From NCBI RefSeq assembly GCF_036898095.1, contig NC_090767.1:25798449-25862448 (forward strand): a DNA stretch of 64,000 bases, written 5' to 3'. Position numbers and translations under genes: made by a program. Below, piece by piece: positions 1 to 10,159 of this stretch. How positions within the stretch are numbered: the stretch's first letter is position 1; each line of letters opens with the position of its first letter. The notes under the pieces were generated by a model. It did not search any database and had not been told where the DNA came from. It worked only from the letters and a program-made list of their open reading frames with translations. This DNA is from Palaemon carinicauda (lineage: Eukaryota > Arthropoda > Malacostraca > Decapoda > Palaemonidae).

Positions 1-495
1 AGGTTCGTCCCTGAGTTTTGTTGCCAAGACTCAGAACCCGGGAGTGCCGGACCCGCTGTTCGACTCTTTCTAGGTTTCGAGTCTCCGTCCTGTAACAGAT
101 GACCCAGACCATCTCCTACCTTGCCAGTAGGGAGTCTGAGGTTGTGTCTTAAGAGAAGAGCTGCAGTTCGTCCCCAGGTTCAAGCCTGGTTCGTGGACAC
201 TGGGAAAATGAAGAGAGGGGTCACCAGGAACTCCATCTCAGCATGGATTCGCAAGGTAATACACCTGGCCTTGAATCCTGACCCTTTTCCGTCACATCGC
301 CCTAGAGCGCATGATGCCAAGGGCGTAGCTACGTCCCTGCCCCTCATGAAGTATCATTTAGTGACGCAGGTCCTGCAAGCGGGGGTGTTAAAGCGTTAGA
401 CCACCTTCACAGCCCACTACCTGCAAGACGTGACCCACAGGAGGCTCGATACATTTTCAATCGGCCCTGTGGTGGCTGCACATCAGCTGGTCTAA
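1..495 (+). pseudogene. Tyrosine recombinase (YR), C-terminal part, type 1 copy 1
   Basis: YR is the integrase of DIRS elements and joins a circular DNA intermediate to the genome through a catalytic tyrosine. The frame shows SLRLCLKR, then RRAAVRPQVQAWF, a block equivalent to ISAWIRKVI, and a final HYLQDVT carrying the presumed nucleophile Tyr. The fold is broken. The HxxR motif, HDVRG in the other copies, reads HDAKG here. A TAG at 397-399 replaces the Gln of KRQTTF seen in copy 2, and another TAG lies near 70. This copy cannot encode an active recombinase. Confidence 0.85.
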
Positions 496-970
496 ACCTC
501 AGGCTCCTTAATGGACAAGTAGCAGAAGGTTGAGGGCATTGTTACCTGGTGTTAGTCTGCATGAATGAAAAGATCTGTCTGGCCCTTATTCTTTTCTTCA
601 TCCTCTCCTCCCCGAAGAAAGCAGCATCCTGGGTTCTCTGCACAGCTGACCTCAAACCACTGCAGGTAGACCATGCTTCCTTGTGTTCCTAGTATTAAGT
701 GTAATACTGTCATGTCCCCATACCCTGACGAGGTGGTATTGGGAGAGTCCTAGCCTAGATTTCCTTCTGAGGAACTCCAGGTCAACTTCCTAGGACGTGT
801 CACTTTTCACCTTCTCACACACCTTACGTAGGCCGCGGCAGTTTCACAACCGCTAGCGAGGAGCAGGGATTCCCTATTGTCTGAGTACTTAAACGCTCGA
901 ATATGGAATCCCCGGGCAAGCCTAAGCCAGTATGGCAGGGACTTACCACCCTTCCTAAGGGCTAAGTCAC
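496..970 (+). other. Non-coding 3' tail of type 1 DIRS copy 1
   Basis: This stretch between the recombinase stop and the ICR has no open frame of note. It is conserved in the other type 1 copies, including a block reading TTAGTCTGCATGAATGAAAA and a later CCCTGACGAGGTGGTATTGG. It is probably the 3' untranslated part of the element. Confidence 0.7.
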
Positions 971-1322
971 CCCATGTAAATAGCGTGGTTTGTATTCCAG
1001 TTACGGAACAAATGACAAATTCGTAGATAATTTGTATTTTTCCTAACTATACAAACCTAAGCTAGTTACACATATTTGCCCGCCAGCCCTGTCCCGCAAG
1101 ATAAGTCCTACCTCTAAGTAAAGTGGAGCACGCACTGTGTGTGTGAGGGGGGAGGGGTAGCAAGCTACCCCTCCCTACCCCCGCTAACTAGCGGAGGGGT
1201 AGTAAACCCTCGTTAAAATTCTTATGGCTCGTCATTCAGCTACGCTGAAGTAATTACCCCATGTAAATAGCTAAGATTTGTATAGTTAGGAAAAATACAA
1301 ATTATCTACGAATTTGTCATTT
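971..1322 (+). repeat. Internal complementary region and right ITR, type 1 copy 1
   Basis: Two outer-end complements meet at about 1010. The first, 971-1010, is the reverse complement of the type 1 left terminus seen at 26867 and 27149 (TTTGTTCCGTAACTG). The second, 1011-1066, is the reverse complement of 1268-1322, the outer end of the right ITR. This joint is the ICR that DIRS elements use to template circle closure. The interior near 1200-1260 matches the left leader at 27190-27240 in inverse orientation. The 1011-1322 part would fold back on itself and could be mistaken for a MITE. Confidence 0.8.
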
Positions 1323-1352
1323 TTACCAAAGAGTACAATGCTAAATTAGGCA

Positions 1353-2191
1353 GTGAATTTTATTCAGTGGAGGGTGCCTCTGTTCGGACCTGTCGTTTTC
1401 CCAGCCTTAGACCTCTGTCAAGCTCCCGGACCCAGGGGAGAAGTTAAGTCGAACGGCGAAAGGAATCGAGAAGATAGCCGGGCATTACAGTCTTTTAAGA
1501 CCCGAACAGAAGTCCCCTCAAGCATTTTCTGTCGATCCCCAGAACGCTCACCTTCGCTATAGATAAGGCGAGGTAATAGTGTTTTCTAACATTAAACGCG
1601 TGCTTCAGGCGCGAAGCTGAAAACAAAATTAGATTCATTTTGCGTGTGTTACGTTTCATGCGGCGCGGACATAGTGCCTCCGCTTCCACCAGATGGGTGT
1701 TTGTCTCCCGACAGTGGGGAGCGCTATGGGATCGATGAAGATAATGCTGCATTCGTTTCGCCTACGGTTGATCCTTGGTCTTTGCTGTTAGACATGAAAC
1801 AGCAACTATCTTCGTTTATGCAGTCTTATCAGCCTGCCGTTGGCAGTGCGGTTGGGTGTCACGATTCCGGTAATGACTCGTTGTCGCACAGGCGGCCTAC
1901 CAGCCGCAATGTTCAACGGTGGGAGAAGGTGGATGCATCGCTTCGAGTACCTGCTCAACGCCAACCGACCGCTCATAGCGCCTAGTGTCAGTCTATTCAG
2001 GCGCGCTGACGTTCGCTAGGCAGCAGAGCATGCTACCAAGCGACATAACAGACAGCAGAGCCGAGCGAAGCGTCAGCGGAACGGTGCGTCAACGGAGCGA
2101 AGCGTCAACGGAGCGGAGCGTCAGCATCAGTGTGGACGCTTCGCTACCTATGGCAATAGACTTTGATGTCTACCTAACCATGACCGTCTAG
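1353..2191 (+). pseudogene. Probable gag remnant of type 3 DIRS
   Basis: Three short frames follow each other: 1353-1562, 1644-1985 and 1985-2191. The middle one contains DPWSLLLDMKQQLSSFMQ, an amphipathic stretch of the kind found in structural proteins. The last is Arg/Ser-rich and made of imperfect GAGCGAAGCGTCAACG repeats. Position upstream of a YR, and the Arg/Ser-rich region shared with type 1 gag, suggest gag. No direct family motif was seen, so this is an inference from context. Confidence 0.4.
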
Positions 2192-4072
2192 CGTTGAGTT
2201 ATTGTTGCTCCAGGCGCTATATTAAGAAATAAATCTTAACTAGAAAGATATTATTTTCTCGGATCAAGGCCTGCTGGGCTAATTCTTGGTTGGGAGAACT
2301 AGAATTAAAACCTCTAAGCATTGAGGTCCGAATTCAGAATCCTAAGGAGTGGATTCCTAGGAATCAAGACTTCTTTTCCTAGGATAGAGTCTTGTAGGAG
2401 GAAGGGAGTGACTTTCAGAAACTCATGAGAGTTTTTCTGAAGAGTTTCCCTGTTATTTTATACCTGCTGCTCCTCGTTGCGACTTCAGAGTTTTCGCTAG
2501 TTGCGTTGAAGGTGTGTCTATTTATTTTATTATTATTTCCAGCCAGGCTACAACCCTAGTTGAGAAACCAAGATGCTTTAACCCAAAGGGCTCCTATAGG
2601 GAAAGATAGCTCAGTAAGGAACTAAGAAAATAGATAAATTAACATTAAATCATTCTCAGAAGAGTAACAGTGTAAAGAGACAGTGCTGATAGGTCAGTGC
2701 AATAACGCATCCTCAGTGCAGTAACGAACCTAACTGTAGAGGTTGGTGTAGCAGCGCCTGCAGCTGAAACAGTAGGAAGTGCATTAAGGCCTTTATGAGA
2801 ATAGAGCGTAAGAGTATATCTCCCACCATGGGCAGATCTTTTATGATTTAATGTACAGTATTATGGTTTAAAACGCTCTTATTCAGTGACTCGTAAACAT
2901 AGCACAGTGCACTGGAGGAGGTGTTTGTTCGTGTTCGTCCTTCTCCTAGCCCGACACCTCTTCCTTACTTCCCAACCCCTGGGAGAAGGAATGTCGGTAG
3001 GCTGAGGTATATCGCGGACCTTGTGCGCTAAACGTATGTTCCACTTAGCGATCCTCTCGATGCAGTCCAAGACGTTCCCTCTCCGCTTTGGAATGATGAA
3101 TTAAAGCTCTTTTCTTCGCCTACGATTGTCGAACTATGACGTCACAACCATGTGACATAGTCTCTTGAGAAGAGCGAAGTTTGGATGTCTTGAAGCGATC
3201 AGTTCGTCATCGTTATGGTATCACGGATCTTGTGACTTTTTTCTGCGTAATAGGACACAGTTCCCTGACGAGGATGGCGTTCTACGTTTTCCCTGTCTAC
3301 TAGACTAGGAAGTTACTCGTCATGTACGCACGCGAACAGGACTTACCATCTTAGCAGGCGTGTCGCGATGCTTAAGCTGGAAGAAATCGAGCGTGTTTTC
3401 TTCCACGTGAGAAGTGGAAGTCAGACAAGTCGCATACAATCCTAGCTCTTCCTCTGGAATCTTGCACACTTTCAGGGAAGAAAGAGTTTGTCCTCGTCGA
3501 AGGACGCAAAACCTAGACTTGGTAGTCACCAACCAATACGTCCAAGACCTTTCTGGAGTCGTATGTTTTCTAATAAATTATCCTGCAGTAACTGATGTTC
3601 GCTGGAGGTTTTCCTTTCAAAAGAAGGCGACGTGTCAGCACCAAAATCGTGTAGGACACTTAGTTCATCGGGGGAAAAGGTGCTCAGTTTGCTTCTGTTC
3701 ACGCTTCTTCTCCTCCCCCAGTTTGGGGGAATGTCTAGTACTTTCCTCTGGGGTCTAGCGACTACTGTTGACGGTATCTCGCAGCATTAGATACGTTCAG
3801 GTCGCGCACAAGGCGCGCTGGAAATGTCATAGGGACTTTCCCAGGTCGCTGACGGAACTACGGTTGATGATCTCTCACAGCTATCGCTCACGCTTGAGTT
3901 GGCGCACACGCTGCCCCGCTAGTGTAGGTTTGGTCTGAGCTAAAAGAGGTCTATTTCATCTCTTTTTGGTATTTACGATTCTCGGGGTAAAAAATTTCTC
4001 GTAAAAGAGTCTAAGGACTACCATAGACCAAAGAAACAGTCTTCCAATAGTATAAGACAGAGTAGGTCTCCG
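2192..4072 (+). other. No recognisable gene; inside type 3 element
   Basis: About 1.9 kb with only short frames and no motif I recognise. RT or RNase H motifs of the other DIRS types (YLDDW, DLKDAYFQ, DASKKGWG) were not seen in any frame. It may be eroded gag/pol or unrelated inserted DNA. Confidence 0.4.
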
Positions 4073-5165
4073 ATGCTCAGCAACACTTCCTCGCAGAGAT
4101 ATGCTCGTGTTACGGGAAGGGTTAGAGCAGACGCATGTGGCAGTCTGGTCTCTCCCTTACGGCAGACGTCACGCAGACGCCAGTTCTGGTCTCCCCCTCA
4201 TGCAGTCACAGACGCAGACGCCAGTCTGGTCTTATGTTGGACGCTGACAGTCAAAGTTGATCCTTTCAACAAGTTGTCTCATCTTCGTGGTCTGCGGGAC
4301 ACGCGACTACCACTCATGCAGACGCATGCTACACGCAGACAGCTCTCGGCAAACTGGTCAATCTGAAATCCTAAGCAACCTAGACACATGTGTCAGCCTG
4401 GACATATGCTGGATAAGGTCAGTCAGGTTTTTCCCGCGTCATGATAGACTAACAGTTGCTTCTTTGCGCCACTGACCGGACGCGATGCAGTCGCCTCCTC
4501 GCGGCACGCTGTAGATTTGCAACAGGCGAGACGAAAACAGAGCGCTGTATCCTCACGGCAAGGTGAACGCATACAGCACGCTGACACCTTACGGCAATGC
4601 AAGCACATACGGCATTATGGTCGCATGCTAGACGCATACAGTCGAGTCTTTTTCTCACAGCAGTATGGACAGATTATTGTCTCTCCTTCGCGTCTCTCTG
4701 GCCACGCAGCTAATGCTCCCTCGCGTCAAGCTTTTGGCTTTAAGTATGTCGAACCCTCGATGGTAACACGCGATCAGGTCTTAACCTCACAGCATGAGGT
4801 TCACGTTGTTAATGCTACTTTTCAACAAGCCTTGCTTCAATGTCGGTTTCTGGCGACCGATCTGGACGCGTTTCGGGAGGCGGTCTAGATCTTGACACAC
4901 ACTCACGACATGTTGAGCATACGCAGCATGCTGGAACCATACTGGACTCATGCTGGGACCATGCTGAGTGCATGCTGGAAGCATGTCATCAGTCCGTTTC
5001 CCCGTGTCAGGATCACGACCGCTTTATTTTAAACCATCAGGCTTTAGGTCTGGCTGCCTCCAGTATTTTGGAAAACCCCTAAGATCTAGAGGGTTGTTTG
5101 AAGGAGGCAGCTGAGGCTATCGCTTGTACAAAGAACCTTTGCCTCAAGGTTTTGCAGCCCAAATA
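4073..5165 (+). other. Low-complexity gag-like stretch of type 3 element
   Basis: Imperfect repeats of ACGCAGACGCCAGTCTGGTCT-like sequence occur at about 4130-4250, followed by CGGCA/CGCATAC-rich DNA to about 4660. At 4910-4985 there are CATGCTGG repeats. Frames are short (up to 123 residues). It resembles the repeat-prone gag middle of the type 1 copies in style, not in sequence. Confidence 0.35.
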
Positions 5166-5255
5166 GGAGGTTTTATGAAGTGGTGTAGAGCTAAAGCAGT
5201 CTCTTCATTTAGTAACTCTTGAACACAAGTGGTCTATTTCTTCTTAGACCTTAGA

Positions 5256-6773
5256 CAACGGATACCATGTGTATCGGAAACCAAATTTTTAGGTTTGATA
5301 TTTGACTGTAGACTTACATGGGTTTCTCACCTAAAAGCGCTAAAAGCTAAATGTGTTGAAGCTCTGAATATCTTAAAAGTATTGGCCCATACATCATGGG
5401 GGGCAGACCGCAATACTATTTTAAAATTATACAAGACCTTGATTTTTTCCAAAATTAGTTATGGTTGTGAGGTATATTCCTCAGCCACCCCAAGCCGGTT
5501 AAAAATATTAGACTCAATACATCATGCAGGTATTAGATTATCTACTGGAGCTTTTAAAACCTCGCCTATCCCAAGTCTCCTTGTTGATGCTGGAGAGTTA
5601 CCTCTAGACCTTTACCGAATGTCTTCCATTCTTCGGTATTGGTTTAGATTGCAAAGACTCCCTAGCTCTCTAGCCTTTCAGACTGCAAGCCTTGTAAGAC
5701 ACGCATCATTCTTTGAGTTGCACCCAAAATCTCCTCAACCTTATGGCTTTCGGGTGAAACGATTTTTAAATAGTCTGGATATAATTAGAAATAAGGTACT
5801 TCCATTCAAGGTATCATCAACGCCTCCATGGAAATTACCTGACATATCTTTTTGTAAATACTTTATTGGAGTTAAGAAGAATATGACTGACTTAGAATCC
5901 AGGTCTCTTTTTATGGAACATGTCGAAGAACATAGGGGATCGACTTTTATATATACTGATGGCTCCAAATCTGATGCTGGCGTTGGATTTGGAGTACATA
6001 GTAATGATTTTAATTGTAGAGGTGCACTTCCTCTAACAGCTTCCATATTTACTGCCGAACTGTATGGCATATTAACCGCTATTGAGAAAATAGCTTTGGA
6101 AAAGGAGGGTAATTTTACAATTTTTAGTGATGCGAGGAGTGTTCTTCAAGCTTTAGAAGTTTTTAATTCTAGTAACCCTCTAGTTTTAAAGATTTTAGAA
6201 TGGCTTTATATTATTGGACGGAAAGGTATAACTGTTCGATTTTGTTGGGTTCCAGCACATGTAGGTGTGTCTGGGAATGAGAAGGCAGATTTACTGGCGA
6301 AGAATGCGGCATCCGAGTTGCTACCAAGGATGTATCCCATTCCATGTAACGATCTCCTACCTTACATCAAGAAATTGGTTTGTGATAAATGGCAACAGCA
6401 CTGGGACAGTCAAGATGGCAATAAAATGAGGGAAGTAACAAATATCATATCACCTTGGAGGTATAACATGATTCCCCGAAAATGGGAGACGACTCTTTGT
6501 CGTCTCCGTATTGGTCACACACGGTTGACACACGAGTTTCTGCTGAAGGGCCAACACCAACCGTATTGCGAGGACTGCTTAGTACCTTTAACAGTGAGGC
6601 CTTTGTTGACCGAATGCCCTAATTTTACTAACTTAAGAAATAGATATCTGTTTGAGGCTCGAGGTGAGGATGGCAGGTTTATCCTTGCCAAGATTCTTGG
6701 ACATGATGTGTCTTACTATGCGAGCGGAATTTTTAGATTTATTTCAGAAGCAGGTCTTCTGAAAACTATTTAA
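5256..6773 (+). CDS. LINE ORF2 C-terminal part: RT thumb plus RNase H
   Basis: The frame is open for about 500 residues. It starts inside the RT C-terminal region (ETKFLGLIFDCRLTW, then KLYKTLIFSKISYGCEVY). An RNase H domain follows: TDGSKSDAGVGFG with the first Asp, AELYGILTAIEKI with the Glu, FSDARSVLQAL with the next Asp, and WVPAHVGVSGNEKADLL with the last His/Asp pair. Near the end CEDC...LLTECP resembles the Cys-rich tail of such ORF2 proteins, but the expected His reads Arg. No frameshift was seen, so the insertion looks young. It has no own start codon because of truncation; upstream codons belong to the target. Confidence 0.88.
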   Translation, partial: QRIPCVSETKFLGLIFDCRLTWVSHLKALKAKCVEALNILKVLAHTSWGADRNTILKLYKTLIFSKISYGCEVYSSATPSRLKILDSIHHAGIRLSTGAFKTSPIPSLLVDAGELPLDLYRMSSILRYWFRLQRLPSSLAFQTASLVRHASFFELHPKSPQPYGFRVKRFLNSLDIIRNKVLPFKVSSTPPWKLPDISFCKYFIGVKKNMTDLESRSLFMEHVEEHRGSTFIYTDGSKSDAGVGFGVHSNDFNCRGALPLTASIFTAELYGILTAIEKIALEKEGNFTIFSDARSVLQALEVFNSSNPLVLKILEWLYIIGRKGITVRFCWVPAHVGVSGNEKADLLAKNAASELLPRMYPIPCNDLLPYIKKLVCDKWQQHWDSQDGNKMREVTNIISPWRYNMIPRKWETTLCRLRIGHTRLTHEFLLKGQHQPYCEDCLVPLTVRPLLTECPNFTNLRNRYLFEARGEDGRFILAKILGHDVSYYASGIFRFISEAGLLKTI

Positions 6774-6903
6774 CTATTTTAATAACTTCTTAATTTTTAT
6801 GGTTTTAATCGAATTCTCTTTTAATTTTCATATACAATAAATGGTATCGGCGTCAATGACCTTAGATGTCAGGATGCCAGAAAACTTTCAATCAATCAAT
6901 CAA
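5256..6903 (+). mobile_element. 5'-truncated LINE with RNase H, inserted in type 3 YR
   Basis: The body is flanked by a perfect 17-bp target-site duplication, TCTTCTTAGACCTTAGA, at 5239-5255 and 6904-6920. Its 3' end is a short non-coding tail finishing in TCAA/ATCA tetranucleotide repeats instead of poly-A. 5' truncation is normal for target-primed reverse transcription. The RNase H after RT places it among the I-like non-LTR groups; I cannot name the clade. A 64-bp remnant with the same 3' tail lies at 24915-24978. Confidence 0.9.
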
Positions 6904-7760
6904 TCTTCTTAGACCTTAGAAGAAACCGCATATTTTTCCTCCTCGACCATCAAGGGGTACAGGAGTATGCGGGCAGCTGTCTTCAGACGCAGGAGATTGA
7001 ATCTATCAAATAAAGACCTTATGGATCTTCTCAGATCATTTGAGAGGACTTAGAAGCGTCAGCAAGATTCGCCAGCCTGGAATTTAGAGGTCGTTTCTGG
7101 AATTCCGCGGTAGTGACAGATTTGAGCCTTTACACTCAGTTTCTTTTTTAAGGTCTAACTTTGGAGACTTTTCTGAGTAAGTCTGGCAACAGTTGAGAGT
7201 CAGTGAAGTTCACTCTTTTAGCAAGAACATGGACTTCAGAATGAATAAGCCATAGGTGCCTTGCAACCTGGATTCTTGGTCATTAACAAACGTCCTTCTC
7301 ATCCATGGCCTAAATCTTTCAAGATCACTATCCTCTTGAATATGGTTTGTGAAGGGTTGAGGAGAGTTTTTTGCCTGGTTAAAACGATGAAGTTTTATCA
7401 GGACAGGACTAAAGGAGTTAAGAGACTATTCAAGGCTCTTTGGTGCGCGGTCAAGAAGCCTGCGCTATCTATGTCTAAAACGCCCTATCGTTCCTTATAG
7501 ACTTTAATTACAAAGGCTCACTCACACTGTGGTGAGGCGGACATTAAGCTGTCAAAAGAGTAAAGACTCATGAATTTAGAGCTGTGGGAGCTTCTGTAAC
7601 TTTTCAACATAACTGTTCTCTGCAAAGCATCGTGCATACAGCCTGTTGAAGGAGTAATCCTGTATTCGCCTTGCATTACTAATACAGTTTCCAGTCTCTT
7701 GGTGAGGACGGTTACGTTTTGGGATCATTCGTAACAACGAGTGCAGTAGTAGGTGAAACA

Positions 7761-8156
7761 TCCACCACTATATTTCCCTAAATTCCTAGTACCCCAGTTC
7801 TTCTCTTGGAACTGTTATATATGTTTCTGATGATTGTACGTGAAGATTGGTCGGCAGTCTTCCGCAATCTTTGATTTAGTCAGGTGGTCATTTTGTTCCT
7901 AGAGAGCACCCAGAACAAGGGTATTAGTTGAGGTCCTGTCATGTTATAGGTTATTGAACCGTTTGACAGCTCCTAGAGATCTTCAGCCCCCTGGGTGGAC
8001 CGCTGGATCTCGTAAGGATAGCAGACAGAATGAGACAGAGAACCATTGAAGTCAGCTTCCTTATCAGGTACGAACCTCTTAAGTGGTTATATTTAACTCT
8101 TACATAAATTTCCAATCATGTTGCTGTCTCTGACCCGCCACCAAGGGTGTCAATCA
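7761..8156 (+). other. Non-coding tail of type 3 element
   Basis: About 400 bp between the YR remnant and the ICR, with no gene or motif seen. It corresponds in position to the 3' tails of the other DIRS copies. Confidence 0.5.
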
Positions 8157-8482
8157 GCCATTCTTATATAACCAGCGGGTAAGTTTTATGTTTAAAAATG
8201 ATATTTTCATAATAAAATAAATTTTTGAACATACTTACCCGCTGGTTATATAAGTTATAATCCCGCCCTCCTCCCCTCTAGAGACCAAGAGGCATGGAAG
8301 GTCTGAAGTGTTTGGAATAGTTTGGCCTATATACCGCCAGGGCGCTAGTGTACACCTGGCATATCTGCGATAGCCACGAGATTTAGAATTTCTGCGGAGC
8401 GTCCAAGGGACTATAGCCATTCTTATATAACTAGCGGGTAAGTATGTTCAAAAAGTTATTTTATTATGAAAATATAATTTTT
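8157..8482 (+). repeat. ICR and right ITR, type 3 DIRS
   Basis: The ICR joins two outer-end complements at about 8193. Positions 8157-8193 are the reverse complement of a left end found at 19625-19665 (ACTTACCCGCTGGTTATATA). Positions 8194-8256 are the reverse complement of 8423-8482. The interior at 8290-8420 matches the inverse of 19665-19800. This is the same rule as in type 1, with unrelated sequence, which argues for the ICR reading over a chance hairpin. Confidence 0.78.
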
Positions 8483-10159
8483 CAGCTTTGGTCCTCCTTG
8501 GGGCTTACAGGTTCGCCCTCCAAGGAGGTTTTGCTTTAACTACATCCGATTGGGTGCCGCTGTCAAGCAATCGTCGTCACCGTCAGAGGTTGATCCTCTG
8601 TCTCTTGCCGACGTTGTGGTGTCAGAGGTATCCAATGCGGTATCACCCATCACCTCTGCCTCTTCAAACCCCACGGTAGCTGACGGCTTAGTTTCTCCTG
8701 TTCATGTTCAACCTACGAGGGAGAAACTAAGTCTATCGTCAGTCTCTCCTGCTAATGTTTCTCTCCCTCGGGGGAGTTCACTTACAGAGACTCCTCTTCG
8801 GAGGACTGCAGAAGGTCAGCTTGCTGATCCAACGGCCTCCAGAGGGCGCATTTGTCGGAATGCTCGCCTTCCTCTTCACCATAGAGTCCTTCCTTCACCT
8901 GCGGTGAGGAGGCGCTTCTTTGGTTCAACATTATCGATGCAGTCCACCGCAGAGGAGCCTCGAGACCAATCATCCATCACTGCTCCTGCATTGGTCCTGG
9001 ACCTCTCTGCAGATCATTCGCGATCTCCTTCTCTGGAAGGTCGTCCTTTTAAAGGACACGTCGACCTTCCACCCGACAGACCTGCCGACCTGCCGTCGCC
9101 GTTTCTACATGGGCCTAACAAGGCTCCACCAAAGCACGCTGTTGCGCGCCAACAACATATACGCTACGCGCCAATGAGCCCTGACGAACGCTCCTTAGTA
9201 GCTTGTCAGGCCCCATCACTAAACCCTAACACAGGGCATCAAGGGTGTACGCTCCAACAAGAGCATAGCTCCATCACGCGCTATGCGCGCCCTCATGCGC
9301 TCACGTTCTCCTGCGCGCCAGTTCTTGCCTGTGCGCCCTGCGCAAACTATGCCCGTGCGCCCTGCGCAAACTATGCCCGTGCGCCCTGCGCAAACTATGC
9401 CCGTGCGCCCTGCGCAAACTATGCCCGTGCGCCCTGCGCAAACTATGCCCGTGCGCCCTGCGCAAACTATGCCCGTGCGCCCTGCGCAAACTATGCCCAC
9501 GCGCCCCTGCGCAAACTATGGCCACGCGCCCTGCGCAAACTATGCCCACGCGCCCTGCGCTTACGCGCCAACATTCTCCTACGCGCCCGCACCCAGCTGC
9601 GCGCCAACACTCGCCTGCGTGCAAACCTCCTGCAAAATGGGGCTCTCCTGCGAGCCAGTGCTCTTCCTTGCGCCAACAGTCTCCTGCCCGCTCCCATACG
9701 TGCCCAACATCCAACTTTCCTGCACGCCATGCTGCGCATCATCATATGCGCCAGGTAAAACCTGCACCCCAACGATCTACTGAAAGCAGTACTTCTGGGA
9801 AGTCAGCAAGGCTGGCTTCTCCCACGCGCCAACCAGTACCAACGCGCTAGCGCTCACCTGCGCGCCAGCCTTCTCCCTTACGCGTGTGTGCCCCCGCGAA
9901 CACTCATCCATCTTCTCCAAGGGATGCGCACCAACATTCTCCTGTGCTCCCGTGCGCCCCACATGATTCAACTGCGCGCCCGCGCGCTAGGGATCTTTTT
10001 CCTGCGCGCAGCCTTACGGCCGGCATAGATGCGAGCGAACTCTCTCCACCGCGCGCCCTACGGCTGGCATAGCTGCGAGCGAACTCTCTCCCGCGTGCCC
10101 GCGCACTCAACGTTATAATCCTGCGCGAATACTCTCCCGCACGCGTGTCACCAGTCTCC
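8483..10159 (+). pseudogene. Gag, N-terminal and middle part, type 1 copy 2
   Basis: Gag is the structural protein of the element's particles. The piece starts at FQLWSSLGLTGSPSKEVLL, aligns with FQLWASLGLKDSPSKEALF of copy 4, and lacks the Cys-rich N-terminus. SLTETPLRRT and LDLSADHSRSPS are shared with copy 4 (SLTETPLRRT, LDLSADRSRSPA). The frame changes near 8540 and again around 9240-9290, where RSRSPARQ opens in another frame. It then enters Arg/Pro-rich repeats. The changes of frame make it non-functional as one protein. Confidence 0.7.
9329..9560 (+). repeat. 24-bp tandem array inside gag, type 1 copy 2
   Basis: About nine copies of GTGCGCCCTGCGCAAACTAT plus GCCC, an exact multiple of three. 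The unit encodes MPVRPAQT in the gag-like frame. The last two or three copies are diverged (GCCACGCG, GCCCACGCG). It keeps the frame, unlike the larger array downstream. Confidence 0.92.

Larger units (their letters stand above)
1..1322 (+). mobile_element. DIRS-like retrotransposon type 1, copy 1 (3' end only)
   Basis: The window opens inside a YR retrotransposon. In order it holds the end of the tyrosine recombinase (1-495), a non-coding tail, the internal complementary region (ICR) and the right inverted terminal repeat. The same order and closely similar sequence recur at 18413-19320, 22320-23634 and, on the minus strand, 62155-61310. That recurrence defines the family called type 1 here. 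The 5' part lies outside the window. Confidence 0.85.
5166..7760 (+). pseudogene. Tyrosine recombinase, type 3, split by a LINE
   Basis: The N-terminal piece (5166-5255) reads MKWCRAKAV in one frame. After the LINE at 5256-6903 the gene resumes with STIKGYRSMRAAVF, then NKDLMDLLRSFE and PAWNLEVV, the core-binding pattern of DIRS YRs. At 7380-7495 it reads TMKFYQDRTKGVKRLF. Near 7560-7600 it shows HEFRAVGASVTF, carrying the HxxR pair, and then FALHY with the catalytic Tyr. Several stops and frame changes mean it is dead. Compare SAVKGYRSALSLAF in type 1. Confidence 0.75.
1323..8482 (+). mobile_element. DIRS-like retrotransposon type 3, decayed, no left ITR
   Basis: A YR remnant (5166-7760), a non-coding tail, and an ICR plus right ITR (8157-8482) define a second DIRS family here. 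Its ICR predicts a left end reading TAAACATAAAACTTACCCG. No such end lies near 1323, but a close match occurs at 19625. The copy therefore lost its left end, or 1323 is a deletion junction. A recognisable RT/RNase H region is missing between gag-like DNA and YR. The exact left limit is uncertain. Confidence 0.65.

Noticed and set aside
1011..1322. Fold-back MITE (also 8194-8482, 35651-36000, 61310-61625)
   Set aside because: Always directly behind a DIRS 3' tail, and the joint with the left-end complement fits the ICR plus right ITR of DIRS elements.
4449..4658. Cys-rich minus-strand frames (MCLHCRKVSACC)
   Set aside because: They arise from GCA/TGC-rich repeats of the type 3 gag-like region; Cys spacing is irregular and differs between the two overlapping frames.
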